From: Gemmataceae bacterium
Lineage (GTDB): Bacteria > Planctomycetota > Planctomycetia > Gemmatales > Gemmataceae
DNA: 64,000 bases
NCBI GenBank assembly: GCA_028288765.1
Contig: JAQGHQ010000296.1
Coordinates: 62,001 to 126,000, forward strand
Reading direction: 5' to 3'
In this document: positions 1-8,496 of the stretch, one piece after another
Layout: each line of letters opens with the position of its first letter
Numbering within the stretch: the stretch's first letter is position 1
Translations under genes and position numbers: made by a program
The notes under the pieces: generated by a model
Told to the model about the DNA's origin: nothing
Databases searched by the model: none
Seen by the model: the letters and a program-made list of their open reading frames with translations, nothing else

Positions 1-222
1 CGCCTGGGTCGTCGCCGGGTCGCCCTTCCAGGTCAGGATCACGCGGTCGGGCACCGGGCCCGGCCGGTGGGTCTGCTTCTCCAGCTCGATCCGGGCGGCC
101 TTCTCTTGAGGATCTTCGACCCGGCGCGGCGGCGGGGCAACTTCCTGCGAGAACGAAACCGCTACGACAACGAGGACTGCGACACCGGTCGAGACGGTGG
201 CGATCCGGACCTTACGAGTCAT
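1..222 (-). CDS. Secreted protein, probable purple acid phosphatase-like metallophosphoesterase (N-terminal part)
   Basis: Only the first 74 codons lie in the window; the rest runs off the left edge. The ATG at 222 opens a short basic stretch and a hydrophobic core (VAVLVVVAVSFSQ), which is a signal peptide ending near residue 24, so the protein is exported. After a proline/charged linker comes PDRVILTWKGDP (about residues 57-68). This resembles the start of the fibronectin-like domain that precedes the metallophosphoesterase domain in purple acid phosphatase-type proteins. The catalytic domain is not visible, so the family call is an inference. It is divergent from the oxidoreductase at 456. 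Confidence 0.5.
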   Translation of the reverse strand, partial: MTRKVRIATVSTGVAVLVVVAVSFSQEVAPPPRRVEDPQEKAARIELEKQTHRPGPVPDRVILTWKGDPATTQA

Positions 223-455
223 GATGGCGGGTGGGTTTGGGGAGGGTTCGGCGGGGTCGTCACTCCATCATGGTGGGGCTCTGTGGCATTTCCACCCCCC
301 GGAAGATGAAGATTGCGAAAAACCGCGATCCCCCTTCCGGCCGACCGGATTCGGTCTAGACGAATGGCAAAACGCTTTGCCAGTGATACCCGGGCCGGGT
401 ATCGTTCAGGAATTGCTCCCCGTCTCCTCCACCGCTGCCGCGGAGGCTTCCTCTC

Positions 456-1889
456 ATGACCCGCCAGACTCGCCGTTCGTTCCTGAAATCGACACTCGCC
501 ACCGCTGCCACGGTCACCGTCGCCGGCACCAAGTCGTCCGGGAAGATCCTCGGAGCGAACGACACGATCCGCATTGCTATCGCCGGGCTGAACGGCCGCG
601 GCGAATCCCACGTCGGCGCCTATTCCGGAATGAAGGGCGTCGAAATCGCGTACCTGATCGACCCGGACAAGCGGACCTACAAGAAGCGGATCGACCAGCT
701 GGCGGCCAAGGGCCGGCCCGAACCCGTCTGCGTGCAGGACGTCCGGAAGGCGTTTGAGGACAAGACCCTCGACGCGGTCTCGATCGCCACCCCGAATCAC
801 TGGCACGCCCTGATGACGATCTGGGCCTGCCAGGCCGGGAAGGACGTGTACGTCGAGAAGCCGTGCAGCCACAACATCCATGAAGGGCGGATCGCGGTTG
901 ATATGGCCCGCAAGTACAAGCGGATCGTCCAGCACGGGACCCAGAATCGTAGCAGTCAGTCGTGGGCCCAGCTCGCGGCCGTCGCCAGGAGCGGGAAGCT
1001 CGGCAAACTGCTCGTCTCCCGGGGGCTCTGCTACAAGTCCCGCGGGTCGATCGGGACGAAGCCGGCGACCGCCCCGCCGGCCGAAGTCGACTTCAACATC
1101 TGGCTCGGGCCGGCGACCGAGCAGCCGCACCACGCCAATCTCGTCCATTACAACTGGCACTGGTTCTGGGACTTCGGCAACGGCGACATCGGGAACCAGG
1201 GCGTCCACCAGATGGACGTCGCCCGCTGGCTGATCCCCGGGGCGGTCTGGCCGAAGACGACGATCAGCCTCGGCGGGCGGTTCGGTTATACCGACCAGGG
1301 CCAGACCCCGAACACGCAAATCACTGTCATGGACTATGGTGAAACTCTCCTGATCTTCGAGGTGCGTGGGTTGAAAACGGCGCCCCAGAACGGGCAGACG
1401 ATCGGCAACATCCTGCACTTCGAGGCCGGCACGGTGGCCGGCGGGAAGTTCTACCCCAAGGGCAAGTCTGAGGGCGAACCGCTTCCGAAAGTGGACGTGC
1501 AGCCGGAGAAGAAATCCGGGGACATCTTCGGCAACTTCATCGCCTGCATGCGGAGCCGGAAGGTGGAAGAGCAACACGCGGACATTGCCGTCGGGCACGT
1601 GTCGGCGGGCCTCTGCCACCTGGCCAACATCTCGTACCGGCTCGGGGCGGAGACGGCGTTCAACCCGCGGACCGGAGCGGTGGCCGGGAACGATTTCGCG
1701 ACCGAGACGCTGGCCAAAACGGAAGAGCACCTCAAGGACAACGGCGTGGTGCTCGACGACGCGAAGCTACGGGTCGGGCGGAAGCTGGAGTTCGACGCCG
1801 AGACGGAGACGTTCAAGAACGACCCCGACGCGAACGCCCTTCTCACCCGCAAGTACCGCGCTCCGTTCGTCCCAGACCGGCCGGTGTGA
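456..1889 (+). CDS. Gfo/Idh/MocA family oxidoreductase with Tat signal
   Basis: A 477-residue NAD(P)-dependent oxidoreductase of the Gfo/Idh/MocA family, probably exported folded and acting on a sugar or inositol-type substrate in the periplasm. The N-terminus carries a twin-arginine motif (RRSFLK, residues 6-11) and an alanine-rich hydrophobic stretch. A Rossmann nucleotide-binding loop GLNGRG sits at 44-49 and the family EKP motif (VEKPCSHN) near residue 135. The rest is the usual C-terminal alpha/beta domain. The ATG at 456 is preceded by GGAGG about 10 bases upstream. Planctomycetes carry many such paralogues, so the substrate cannot be named. Confidence 0.9.
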   Translation: MTRQTRRSFLKSTLATAATVTVAGTKSSGKILGANDTIRIAIAGLNGRGESHVGAYSGMKGVEIAYLIDPDKRTYKKRIDQLAAKGRPEPVCVQDVRKAFEDKTLDAVSIATPNHWHALMTIWACQAGKDVYVEKPCSHNIHEGRIAVDMARKYKRIVQHGTQNRSSQSWAQLAAVARSGKLGKLLVSRGLCYKSRGSIGTKPATAPPAEVDFNIWLGPATEQPHHANLVHYNWHWFWDFGNGDIGNQGVHQMDVARWLIPGAVWPKTTISLGGRFGYTDQGQTPNTQITVMDYGETLLIFEVRGLKTAPQNGQTIGNILHFEAGTVAGGKFYPKGKSEGEPLPKVDVQPEKKSGDIFGNFIACMRSRKVEEQHADIAVGHVSAGLCHLANISYRLGAETAFNPRTGAVAGNDFATETLAKTEEHLKDNGVVLDDAKLRVGRKLEFDAETETFKNDPDANALLTRKYRAPFVPDRPV

Positions 1890-1908
1890 GGAACCAGGAC
1901 TCTCAGGG

Positions 1909-2067
1909 CGCCCAGGGCGTTGCCCTGGGCTAATCGCTGTCACCCTGTTGGGGTGAAAACATACGCCGTTGGTCGAGATTTTCAGTCCAAAGGACTGACA
2001 GCACTTAGCCCAGAGCAACGCCCTGGGCGTCTGGTGCCCGGGCGCTACCCCCCGGGCACCAGACGCC
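1909..2067. repeat. Dispersed imperfect-palindrome element, family 1 (copy A)
   Basis: Two nested hairpins fill most of the gap before the amidohydrolase gene. Outer arms 1909-1933 and 2005-2029 are inverted copies with one mismatch in 25. A second, perfect 16-bp inverted repeat lies at 2026-2041 and 2052-2067 with a 10-base loop. A related copy with the same internal TTTTCAG segment is at 59892-59997. It is non-coding, although it leaves the downstream reading frame open, so gene callers may wrongly extend the next protein into it. Confidence 0.75.
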
Positions 2068-2105
2068 GCACACCACCACACGACACGGAACCCGACCCCA
2101 CGCTC

Positions 2106-3776
2106 ATGACCGCCTCCGTCTTCTTCGCACTCGCGTTGACCCCCGGCGCCGAACCGCCGGTCGCCGCCGATCTCGTCTTGCTCGGGGGCAAGGTCTGGAC
2201 CGTAGACCCGGCCCGGCCGCAGGCCGAGGCGGTCGCCGTGTGGCACGGGCGCATCCTGAAGGTTGGCTCCGACGCCGAGGTGAAACCGCTGATCGGGTCT
2301 GCCACGAATGTGATCGGCCTGAAAGGCCGCCGCGTCGTCCCGGGCTTTTACGACAGTCACGTCCACTGGCTCGACGGCGGGCTGTCGCTCGCCGAGGTCG
2401 ATCTGAAAGACGCGAAGGACGAGGCCGAGTTCGGCCGGCGGCTCGCGGAGTTCAACAAACAGCTCCCCCGCGACCGGTGGATCGTCGGCGGGAACTGGGA
2501 CCACGACCGCACCTTCGGCGGCCAGCTCCCGACCGCCGCCACGATCGACAAGTACGTCAAGGCCCGGCCAGTCGTCATCCGCCGGTACGACGGGCACATG
2601 GTGCTTGCGAACTCCGCAGTTCTGAAGCTCGCCGGGGTGACGGCAGAGACGAAGGACCCGCCCGGCGGCGTGGTGTACCGGCTCGCCGACGGAAAGACCC
2701 CGTCCGGCGTCCTCAAGGACAACGCGATGGCGCTCGTCGACCGGGTCACCCCCGCACCGGACGCCGGGGCGATCCTCGAAGCCGTCCTCGCCGCCCAGAA
2801 ACTGGCCGCCGAGCTCGGCGTAACCAGTGTTCAGGACATGGACGGGAGTTCCACCCCGACCCGCCGCACTCTCTTCCGCACCCTCCAACAGTTCGCCCGC
2901 GCGAACCGGCTCACCTGCCGAATCGACCTCCGCTGGCCGATCGGCCTCCACAAGGAGATCGCAGACCTCGGGGCCGAAGCGGATTTCGGGACCGACTTCG
3001 TGCGGATCGGCGGGGTGAAGGGGTTCATGGACGGGTCGCTCGGGAGTAGTACGGCCAGGATGTTCGACCCGTTCGAGGCCGACTCCAAGAACCTGGGCGT
3101 GTACGTCACCCCGCCGGACGTGATGCGGGCACAAATCCGGTCGGCGGACGCCGCCGGGCTGAACGTGTGCGTCCACGCGATCGGGGACGAGGCGAACGCG
3201 GTCCTGCTCGACCTGTTCGCCGACGTGGGGCGGGCGAATGGGGCACGCGACAGGCGGTTTCGGGTCGAACACGCCCAGCATTTGCGACCGGCGGACTACC
3301 CGCGGTTCAAGCAACTCGGGGTGATCGCCTCGATGCAGCCGTACCACGCGATCGACGACGGCCGGTGGGCCGAAGGCCGGATCGGGGCGAAGCGGTGCGC
3401 GAGCTCCTATGCGTTCCGCTCCGTTCTCGACAGCGGCGGCCGACTGGCGTTCGGGTCGGACTGGCCGGTCGCCCCGCTCGACCCGCTGGCCGGGATTGAT
3501 GCCGCCGTGAACCGCCGGACGCTCGACGGTAAGCACCCGAACGGGTGGTTCCCGGAACAGCGGATCTCGGTGCCGGAAGCCGTGGAGGCGTATACACTCG
3601 GCAGCGCCTACGCCGCGTTCCAGGAGGCCGATCGTGGGTCGGTCACGGCCGGGAAACTGGCGGACCTGGTGGTATTGTCGCGCGACATCTTCGACCCCGC
3701 GGAGCGGGACCGGATCGCGACCACAAAAGTCGACGTGACGGTCGTCGGCGGGCGGGTGGTGTTCGAGCGGAGGTGA
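2106..3776 (+). CDS. Amidohydrolase family 3 protein (YtcJ-like), exported
   Basis: A 556-residue metal-dependent hydrolase of the amidohydrolase superfamily (YtcJ/NfdA type). After a very short signal-like N-terminus comes the beta-sandwich start (ADLVLLGGKVWTVDP), then the metal-binding HxH in DSHVHW (His85, His87). A further histidine lies in CVHAIGDEAN, and the aspartate is in FGSDWPV near the C-terminus, followed by the family ending that rebuilds the beta-sandwich (GKLADLVVLS). The frame is open upstream to 1920, but that part is the palindromic element, so the ATG at 2106 is chosen. Substrate unknown; family members hydrolyse amides or N-formyl groups. Confidence 0.88.
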   Translation: MTASVFFALALTPGAEPPVAADLVLLGGKVWTVDPARPQAEAVAVWHGRILKVGSDAEVKPLIGSATNVIGLKGRRVVPGFYDSHVHWLDGGLSLAEVDLKDAKDEAEFGRRLAEFNKQLPRDRWIVGGNWDHDRTFGGQLPTAATIDKYVKARPVVIRRYDGHMVLANSAVLKLAGVTAETKDPPGGVVYRLADGKTPSGVLKDNAMALVDRVTPAPDAGAILEAVLAAQKLAAELGVTSVQDMDGSSTPTRRTLFRTLQQFARANRLTCRIDLRWPIGLHKEIADLGAEADFGTDFVRIGGVKGFMDGSLGSSTARMFDPFEADSKNLGVYVTPPDVMRAQIRSADAAGLNVCVHAIGDEANAVLLDLFADVGRANGARDRRFRVEHAQHLRPADYPRFKQLGVIASMQPYHAIDDGRWAEGRIGAKRCASSYAFRSVLDSGGRLAFGSDWPVAPLDPLAGIDAAVNRRTLDGKHPNGWFPEQRISVPEAVEAYTLGSAYAAFQEADRGSVTAGKLADLVVLSRDIFDPAERDRIATTKVDVTVVGGRVVFERR

Positions 3777-3826
3777 GAGTGACTGGTGAAGACTGATCAC
3801 GAAAACGGGCCGATCGGGCATGCTTT

Positions 3827-3886
3827 CTTGTGGCACAGGTCTCCAGCCCTGTGCAGCTGCACAGGGCTAGAGACCTGTGCCACAAG
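3827..3886. repeat. 60-bp palindrome between convergent genes, possible bidirectional terminator
   Basis: Two 30-base arms meet with no spacer and differ at a single position, giving a potential 60-base cruciform or a long RNA hairpin on either strand. It sits between the stop codons of the convergent amidohydrolase and zinc-ribbon genes, which suits a terminator. The core (GGCACAGGTCTC and complement) resembles the shorter hairpin at 41853-41876, so it is probably a dispersed repeat. Confidence 0.7.
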
Positions 3887-3951
3887 ACCACTCGGCGGGT
3901 GGGGTTCATCCGTCGCTCGCCTGGGCTGAATGAGAGGCATGGGCGCCGGCA

Positions 3952-5760
3952 TCAGTCCAGCCCTTTCACGTCGGCCGGTTTGAACTCGACTCCGATGATC
4001 GCGGTGACCGGCACGTCCTTGCCGCGGTACTCGATCTTCCCGCGCCGGACTTGCACCCGCCACAGGACCGGGTCTTTCGAGTCGCGAACGGCCTTCGTGA
4101 CCCGCCTGTCCGAGTCGGAGACGACGACGTACTCGCGGGTCTCGCCGGGCTTGAGAGGGACGGCGTCTGTCTCCTGGGCGGCCTCGTATTTCCGCTCGAC
4201 CCGGGTGCCGAACGGCCAGTCGACCGCGCCGCCCCAGAAGGTCTGTTTGCCCACCACCAGCCCGGTCCCCGGGCGGTCGTTGCCCAGTGCTTTCCGGTTG
4301 AACGCCGGGTCCAGGGGGTGAATCAGGAGGTCGTCGGACGTGTTCCGCACCTTGAGGTGCAGGACCAGCGCCGTCGGGGTCTCGACGGTGTACTTCGCAG
4401 TTCCGCCTCCCCCCTTCCCCTCGGAAATGATCTTCAGCCCGCGTTCCTCGACCTGTGTCGGCTCGATTTCGAGCTGCCCGATGGCGAGCTTGCTCCCGAC
4501 GGCGACCCGGAGTTCCGGGGGCAACGGGGCGTCCAGCGGACCGGTGAGTTTACTCACCTTCTTCCGCTCGGCCGGTTTGAATTCACCGAAGTCGTCCGGA
4601 ATCGTGGACAGTGGGTGCCCGGCGGGGGCACCCGATTTGAAGAACAACCCGTACACCGCGAGCCCGGTCATCAACAGAGCGTAAGGGAGGAGCACGAAAA
4701 ACCCGACCTTGATCAGGGTTCCGGGGCCGCCCGGTGAGGCGGCCGGCGCGTGAGACCGCCCGACGGGTCGACCGGGCCGGGTGGTCGGCTCGGGCCCCAA
4801 CTCTTCCGCGGGCGAAAGCTCCTCCACTGGCACCGGCACCGGAACGACGGGGAGGGGTGCCGCGGGGGCCGGGCCGGGGACCATCGCGTCGAGCCCGGCC
4901 CACGGGTTCGCCCCGGCTGACGGGGGGACCGTCCCACCGACAGGGACGATGGTCGGGACGGGGGGAGCTGGGGGCAAAGGCACAACAACCGGGGCGGGTG
5001 TACGAGCATGGGCACCAACCGCCGGCCGCGGCGGGGCTGCTGCCGGGGTCGGGACCGGTGCCGGCGATCCAAGATCAGCGAACGGGTCGTTCGCCGCTGT
5101 CGGTTGTGGCGCCAGGCTCGGGGGGACGGCATGGGGCGCGGGCTCGAAGTGAGCAAAGGGGCGAGCCGGCTCCGGCGGCACCACGGGCGTAACAGAGAGG
5201 GGGGGTGGCGAAACCGGGACCGGCCTGGGCGCAGACGCCGGCTGGGCCCCGAGGTCCTCGAACGGGTCTCCATCCGGGAGTGGGACCGGAGCAGGGTGCT
5301 GGACTACGGTCGGTGGCGGAAGATCGGCCAGGGCCGGCATGTCCGGAACACGGAACCGGTTTTCGTTCGGCGTGACGAACACCTCGTCCCCGTCGTCCTC
5401 GTGCTCCCCGAAGATACTGTCCGGTGCCTCCTTGGAAGGAATGTTGAACACCGGCAAATCGTCGGGCAACTGGGGAACGGGAGCGGGCGGTTTGGCCGGC
5501 GGCACAGAGGCCTGAGGCCGGGTCGGCTGCACGAGTACGGGGGGAGTCACTTGCGAGGGCGCCACCGCGGGCGGAACGGATGGCGGCGGAACCGTCGGGA
5601 CCGGCGCGGCGGGGGGTGATACGGGCGGGGCGGCCTGGGTCGGCGTCGGTGCAAGGACGACTTGCTTACAGTGCGGGCACCGGACGTTCCGGCCGAGGAG
5701 TTCGATCCCCACGCCCATCCGCCGGCCGCAGAATGGGCACGGAAAGGTTTGTGTTTGCAT
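3952..5760 (-). CDS. Zinc-ribbon, proline-rich single-pass membrane protein
   Basis: A 602-residue protein with three visible parts. The N-terminus holds a four-cysteine zinc ribbon (CPFC at residues 7-10 and CPHC at about 26-29). Residues about 45-370 are very rich in proline, alanine and valine with short repeated PAPVP-like runs, probably disordered. A single hydrophobic helix (VGFFVLLPYALLMTGLAVYG) follows near residue 395, then a folded C-terminal domain of about 200 residues. This architecture is common in Gemmataceae and its role is unknown. The ATG at 5760 is chosen because the zinc ribbon begins there; the open frame reaches 5862. Confidence 0.8.
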   Translation of the reverse strand: MQTQTFPCPFCGRRMGVGIELLGRNVRCPHCKQVVLAPTPTQAAPPVSPPAAPVPTVPPPSVPPAVAPSQVTPPVLVQPTRPQASVPPAKPPAPVPQLPDDLPVFNIPSKEAPDSIFGEHEDDGDEVFVTPNENRFRVPDMPALADLPPPTVVQHPAPVPLPDGDPFEDLGAQPASAPRPVPVSPPPLSVTPVVPPEPARPFAHFEPAPHAVPPSLAPQPTAANDPFADLGSPAPVPTPAAAPPRPAVGAHARTPAPVVVPLPPAPPVPTIVPVGGTVPPSAGANPWAGLDAMVPGPAPAAPLPVVPVPVPVEELSPAEELGPEPTTRPGRPVGRSHAPAASPGGPGTLIKVGFFVLLPYALLMTGLAVYGLFFKSGAPAGHPLSTIPDDFGEFKPAERKKVSKLTGPLDAPLPPELRVAVGSKLAIGQLEIEPTQVEERGLKIISEGKGGGGTAKYTVETPTALVLHLKVRNTSDDLLIHPLDPAFNRKALGNDRPGTGLVVGKQTFWGGAVDWPFGTRVERKYEAAQETDAVPLKPGETREYVVVSDSDRRVTKAVRDSKDPVLWRVQVRRGKIEYRGKDVPVTAIIGVEFKPADVKGLD

Positions 5761-5909
5761 CGGGGTGAGAGGCGATAAGGCAACCCCAGGGCCGTGCGGG
5801 GGGTACGATCCGGGGCCGGGTCGCCGAGTCGTTATCATACCCCCGCCGTCCCGAAACACCACCGCCCACCCGCGGGTTCGGGTGGGCGGCGGGAGTCGTC
5901 AACCGGTAC

Positions 5910-6797
5910 TCACTGACCGTCCGGCTTCTTCGCGCTCGGGGTGGCGTCGCCCGGGGCCTGCCCGGTCGCCCACTTCAACCCGCCGATCAGGTGTTTTTGG
6001 AACCGCTCGTCCTTCCACACCTCTTTGCGGTGCCCGAGCGAGGTGTAGAAGCTTTTCCCCTTGCCGTATTCCTGACCCCACGAGATCGCGTAGTCCTGGT
6101 CCTTCCGCTTCCCCTTGGTCACGTCGATCGACGAGTTGTCCACGCTCAGGATGATGTGCAGTTTCTCCCGGCTGTAGGGGGCGTCGCGGAACTGGTAGAT
6201 CTCGTCGGTGATCTCGTCCCCGGACGTGAACCCGGCCGCCGCGGCGTGCTTCGGGTCCTCCACCTTGACCTTGATCTTTTGGTGCCACGGATGCCCGTCG
6301 AAGTACCCGCCGACCAGCCCGCCGTAGGACGTGCCGTACAGCGTGTCGGTCGCACAGTGGGTACCGGCGAAGGCCCCGCCGTCCTTCACCCACTGCTCCA
6401 GGTCGGCCAGTTCCTCCTTGGTCAGCGGGTTCCCGGTGGTGAAGAACAGGACGACGTCGAAATTCTTCAGCGTCTCCTTGTTCACCCGCCCCATGTTCTC
6501 CTTATCGATCGTCAGGCCCGTGCGGGCGCGGAAGTCTTTGCCGTACTTCTCCAGCACTTTTTCGTCCGGCTCGCGGGTGAACCGCCACGCGGTGACCTCG
6601 AACCCGTTCTTCGGCCCGATCTCCTTCAGCACGTCCTCGGCGACCCCGACCGAGTCGTGGACGAACCCGCCGCTGTCGGTCACGAGGAGCAGGCGCTTGG
6701 TCTTCTGGGCCCGGTCGACGACCGGGGCGGTCCAGGAGTAGGTCGAGAGGCAGGCCGCGACGAGAGCGACGGCGGGAAACAGCCAACGGACCTTCAT
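5910..6797 (-). CDS. ThuA-like domain protein, secreted
   Basis: A 295-residue ThuA-family protein with a glutamine-amidotransferase-like fold that is widespread in planctomycete carbohydrate loci; its activity is uncertain. A signal peptide covers roughly residues 1-23 (KVRWLFPAVALVAACLSTYS). Next come the first strand (KRLLLVTDSGGFVHDS), FDVVLFFTTGNP, GGAFAGTHCATDT and the conserved late segment SWGQEYGKGKSFYTSLGH, all typical of ThuA. The ATG at 6797 is chosen because the signal peptide begins there; upstream in-frame sequence belongs to the inverted repeat at 6849-6933. A second, more distant ThuA protein is at 47468-48466. Confidence 0.88.
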   Translation of the reverse strand: MKVRWLFPAVALVAACLSTYSWTAPVVDRAQKTKRLLLVTDSGGFVHDSVGVAEDVLKEIGPKNGFEVTAWRFTREPDEKVLEKYGKDFRARTGLTIDKENMGRVNKETLKNFDVVLFFTTGNPLTKEELADLEQWVKDGGAFAGTHCATDTLYGTSYGGLVGGYFDGHPWHQKIKVKVEDPKHAAAAGFTSGDEITDEIYQFRDAPYSREKLHIILSVDNSSIDVTKGKRKDQDYAISWGQEYGKGKSFYTSLGHRKEVWKDERFQKHLIGGLKWATGQAPGDATPSAKKPDGQ

Positions 6798-6848
6798 GGG
6801 TGTGAACTCCGCGAGCGGGGAAAGGAGAGTAGGGGCGGGACTTCTGTC

Positions 6849-6933
6849 AATGCGGAATGCGGAACTCGGATTGCGGAATGAAAACCGTGCATTCTGGCCT
6901 CGATGCCGCAATCCGAGTTCCGCATTCCGCATT
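6849..6933. repeat. Perfect 28-bp inverted repeat, family 2
   Basis: Arms 6849-6876 and 6906-6933 are exact reverse complements separated by 29 bases. Each arm contains a tandem ATGCGGA/GCGGAA pattern. The element lies between two genes on the minus strand (SpoIIE phosphatase upstream, ThuA protein downstream), so it would form a hairpin in a shared transcript. Confidence 0.85.
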
Positions 6934-6981
6934 TGAAGAATTGTATGAGGGGGAAGCGACCCGCGGCGACCGGCGGGTGCA

Positions 6982-8280
6982 TCACACCCTCTTCACCACG
7001 ACCAGCGTCCGGTCGTCGGCGGACGGGACGCCGGCGGTGAACGCGGACCATGTGTCGAGGATCGACCGGAGGAGGGCGTCGGCCGACAGCGAGGGATCGG
7101 TCAGCGCCTCGTCGATCCGGGTGGTGCCGAACACGTCGTCGGCGGCGTTCACCGCCTCGATCATCCCGTCGGTGAACAGCACCACCTGATCGCCCGGCTG
7201 GAGCGGGACCGACTGCTCGGGGTACACCTCGTCCGGCTTGATCCCGAGCGGGAGCCGCTGGGCACGGTTCAGCACCGCCCGCGTGCCGTCGTCCCCCTTG
7301 ACCAGCCGCGGCGGGGTGTGCCCGGCACTGGCGTAGGTGAGGAGCCCCTTCACCGGGTCGAAGACGGCGTAGAACGCGGTCACGAAGTTGCCGGTCGGGC
7401 GGGTGTAGCGGCGGGCGAGGTGGGCGTTCAGGTACGTGAGCAGCTCCCCGGGGTGGTACGGCGGCTCGGCGCGGGAGTGGATGATCGAGTGGGTCATGGC
7501 CATCAGGACCGCCGCCGGGGTCCCGTGCCCGCTCGCGTCCGCGACCAGCACGCCCAGCTGCCCGCCGGGGAGCGGGAAGAAGTCGTAATAGTCGCCGCCC
7601 GCCCGTTTCGCCGTCTGGTAATGCACGGCCACGTCCAGCCCCGGGACCGCCGGCGTCCCGGTCGGCAGGAGCGCCTTCTGGATGTCGGCGACCGTCCGGA
7701 GCTCGAAATCGACCGCGTCGTACGCCTCCCGCACCGCCTCCGACAGCACCAGGGTCTGGAGCGCGCGGGCGAAGAGGTTGCTGAGCATTACCAGGTCGGG
7801 GACGCGGTCGCGGGGAAACCCGCCCGGCTCTTCCCGGCCGAGGACCAGGGCGTTCACCGCCGCTCCGTGCTCGAACTGCGGGATGATGAGCAGCGACCGC
7901 TGCCCGGCGAGGTACGCGGCGGCCGGGTCCGCCGGGTCCAGCTTCAGGTGGTCGATCACCCGCGGCTCGTCGGCGTAGAGGAGCTCGGCCAGCAACCCGC
8001 CGGAGTAGACGGGCAGCCGGTGCGATTCCTTCCACGGGTTGACAGGGTCTTTCCACAAGTTGAACCGCGTGACCCGGTACTCGGGGGGGCGGAGCCCGCG
8101 GCGGGAAATGGACAGGCGGCGGGTGACGGGGAACAGTTCGTCCATCCGCCGGGCAAAGAGCTGGTACATCTCCTGCGGGTCGGACGACCGGCTCAGTTCC
8201 CGCATCAGCTCGACGCTCACGGCGAGCCGGGTCCGGGCGTTTCGGGATTCGGTGTCGAAGAAATCGGATGTCACGGGCAT
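6982..8280 (-). CDS. SpoIIE-type PP2C serine phosphatase with GAF-like N-terminus
   Basis: A 432-residue cytoplasmic protein without membrane segments. Residues about 30-185 look like a GAF-type sensor domain. From about 195 onward is a SpoIIE/PP2C phosphatase with the motifs that carry the metal-binding aspartates: GGDYYDFF, VADASGHG and a C-terminal DDRTLVVV. Such enzymes usually dephosphorylate anti-anti-sigma factors or control stress-response partner switches. No STAS or kinase partner is seen next to it. The ATG at 8280 is chosen because the region upstream has no recognisable domain, although the frame is open to 8454. Confidence 0.88.
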   Translation of the reverse strand: MPVTSDFFDTESRNARTRLAVSVELMRELSRSSDPQEMYQLFARRMDELFPVTRRLSISRRGLRPPEYRVTRFNLWKDPVNPWKESHRLPVYSGGLLAELLYADEPRVIDHLKLDPADPAAAYLAGQRSLLIIPQFEHGAAVNALVLGREEPGGFPRDRVPDLVMLSNLFARALQTLVLSEAVREAYDAVDFELRTVADIQKALLPTGTPAVPGLDVAVHYQTAKRAGGDYYDFFPLPGGQLGVLVADASGHGTPAAVLMAMTHSIIHSRAEPPYHPGELLTYLNAHLARRYTRPTGNFVTAFYAVFDPVKGLLTYASAGHTPPRLVKGDDGTRAVLNRAQRLPLGIKPDEVYPEQSVPLQPGDQVVLFTDGMIEAVNAADDVFGTTRIDEALTDPSLSADALLRSILDTWSAFTAGVPSADDRTLVVVKRV

Positions 8281-8496
8281 CGCCGCCTCCGCGGCCGGAG
8301 GCCCCGAAGGGCCGGAAGGGCGACTGTTAGTAGACCCTGACCGGGCGCGAAGTACAAGCGCGGCGGAGGATTTTCCTGATCGAGCAAGCTGGCTGGTAGC
8401 AAGGTGTACCGGCTTGACGAGACAGGACGGCGGGGCAAGGATGGCGATACTCACAGGTCAGCTCGTGACCGCCCGGATCGTGACCGAGGGCCCCCG

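Noticed and set aside
219-1730. Long open frame on the minus strand opposite the oxidoreductase gene
   Set aside because: It is the antisense shadow of a well-conserved gene; its translation is rich in Arg, Pro and Gly with no family motifs, as expected in GC-rich DNA.
1920-2105. N-terminal extension of the amidohydrolase
   Set aside because: The extra residues are the translation of the dispersed palindromic element and have no family match.
1767-3836. 689-codon open frame on the minus strand across the amidohydrolase
   Set aside because: It covers the palindromic element and the antisense of a conserved enzyme, with low-complexity composition.
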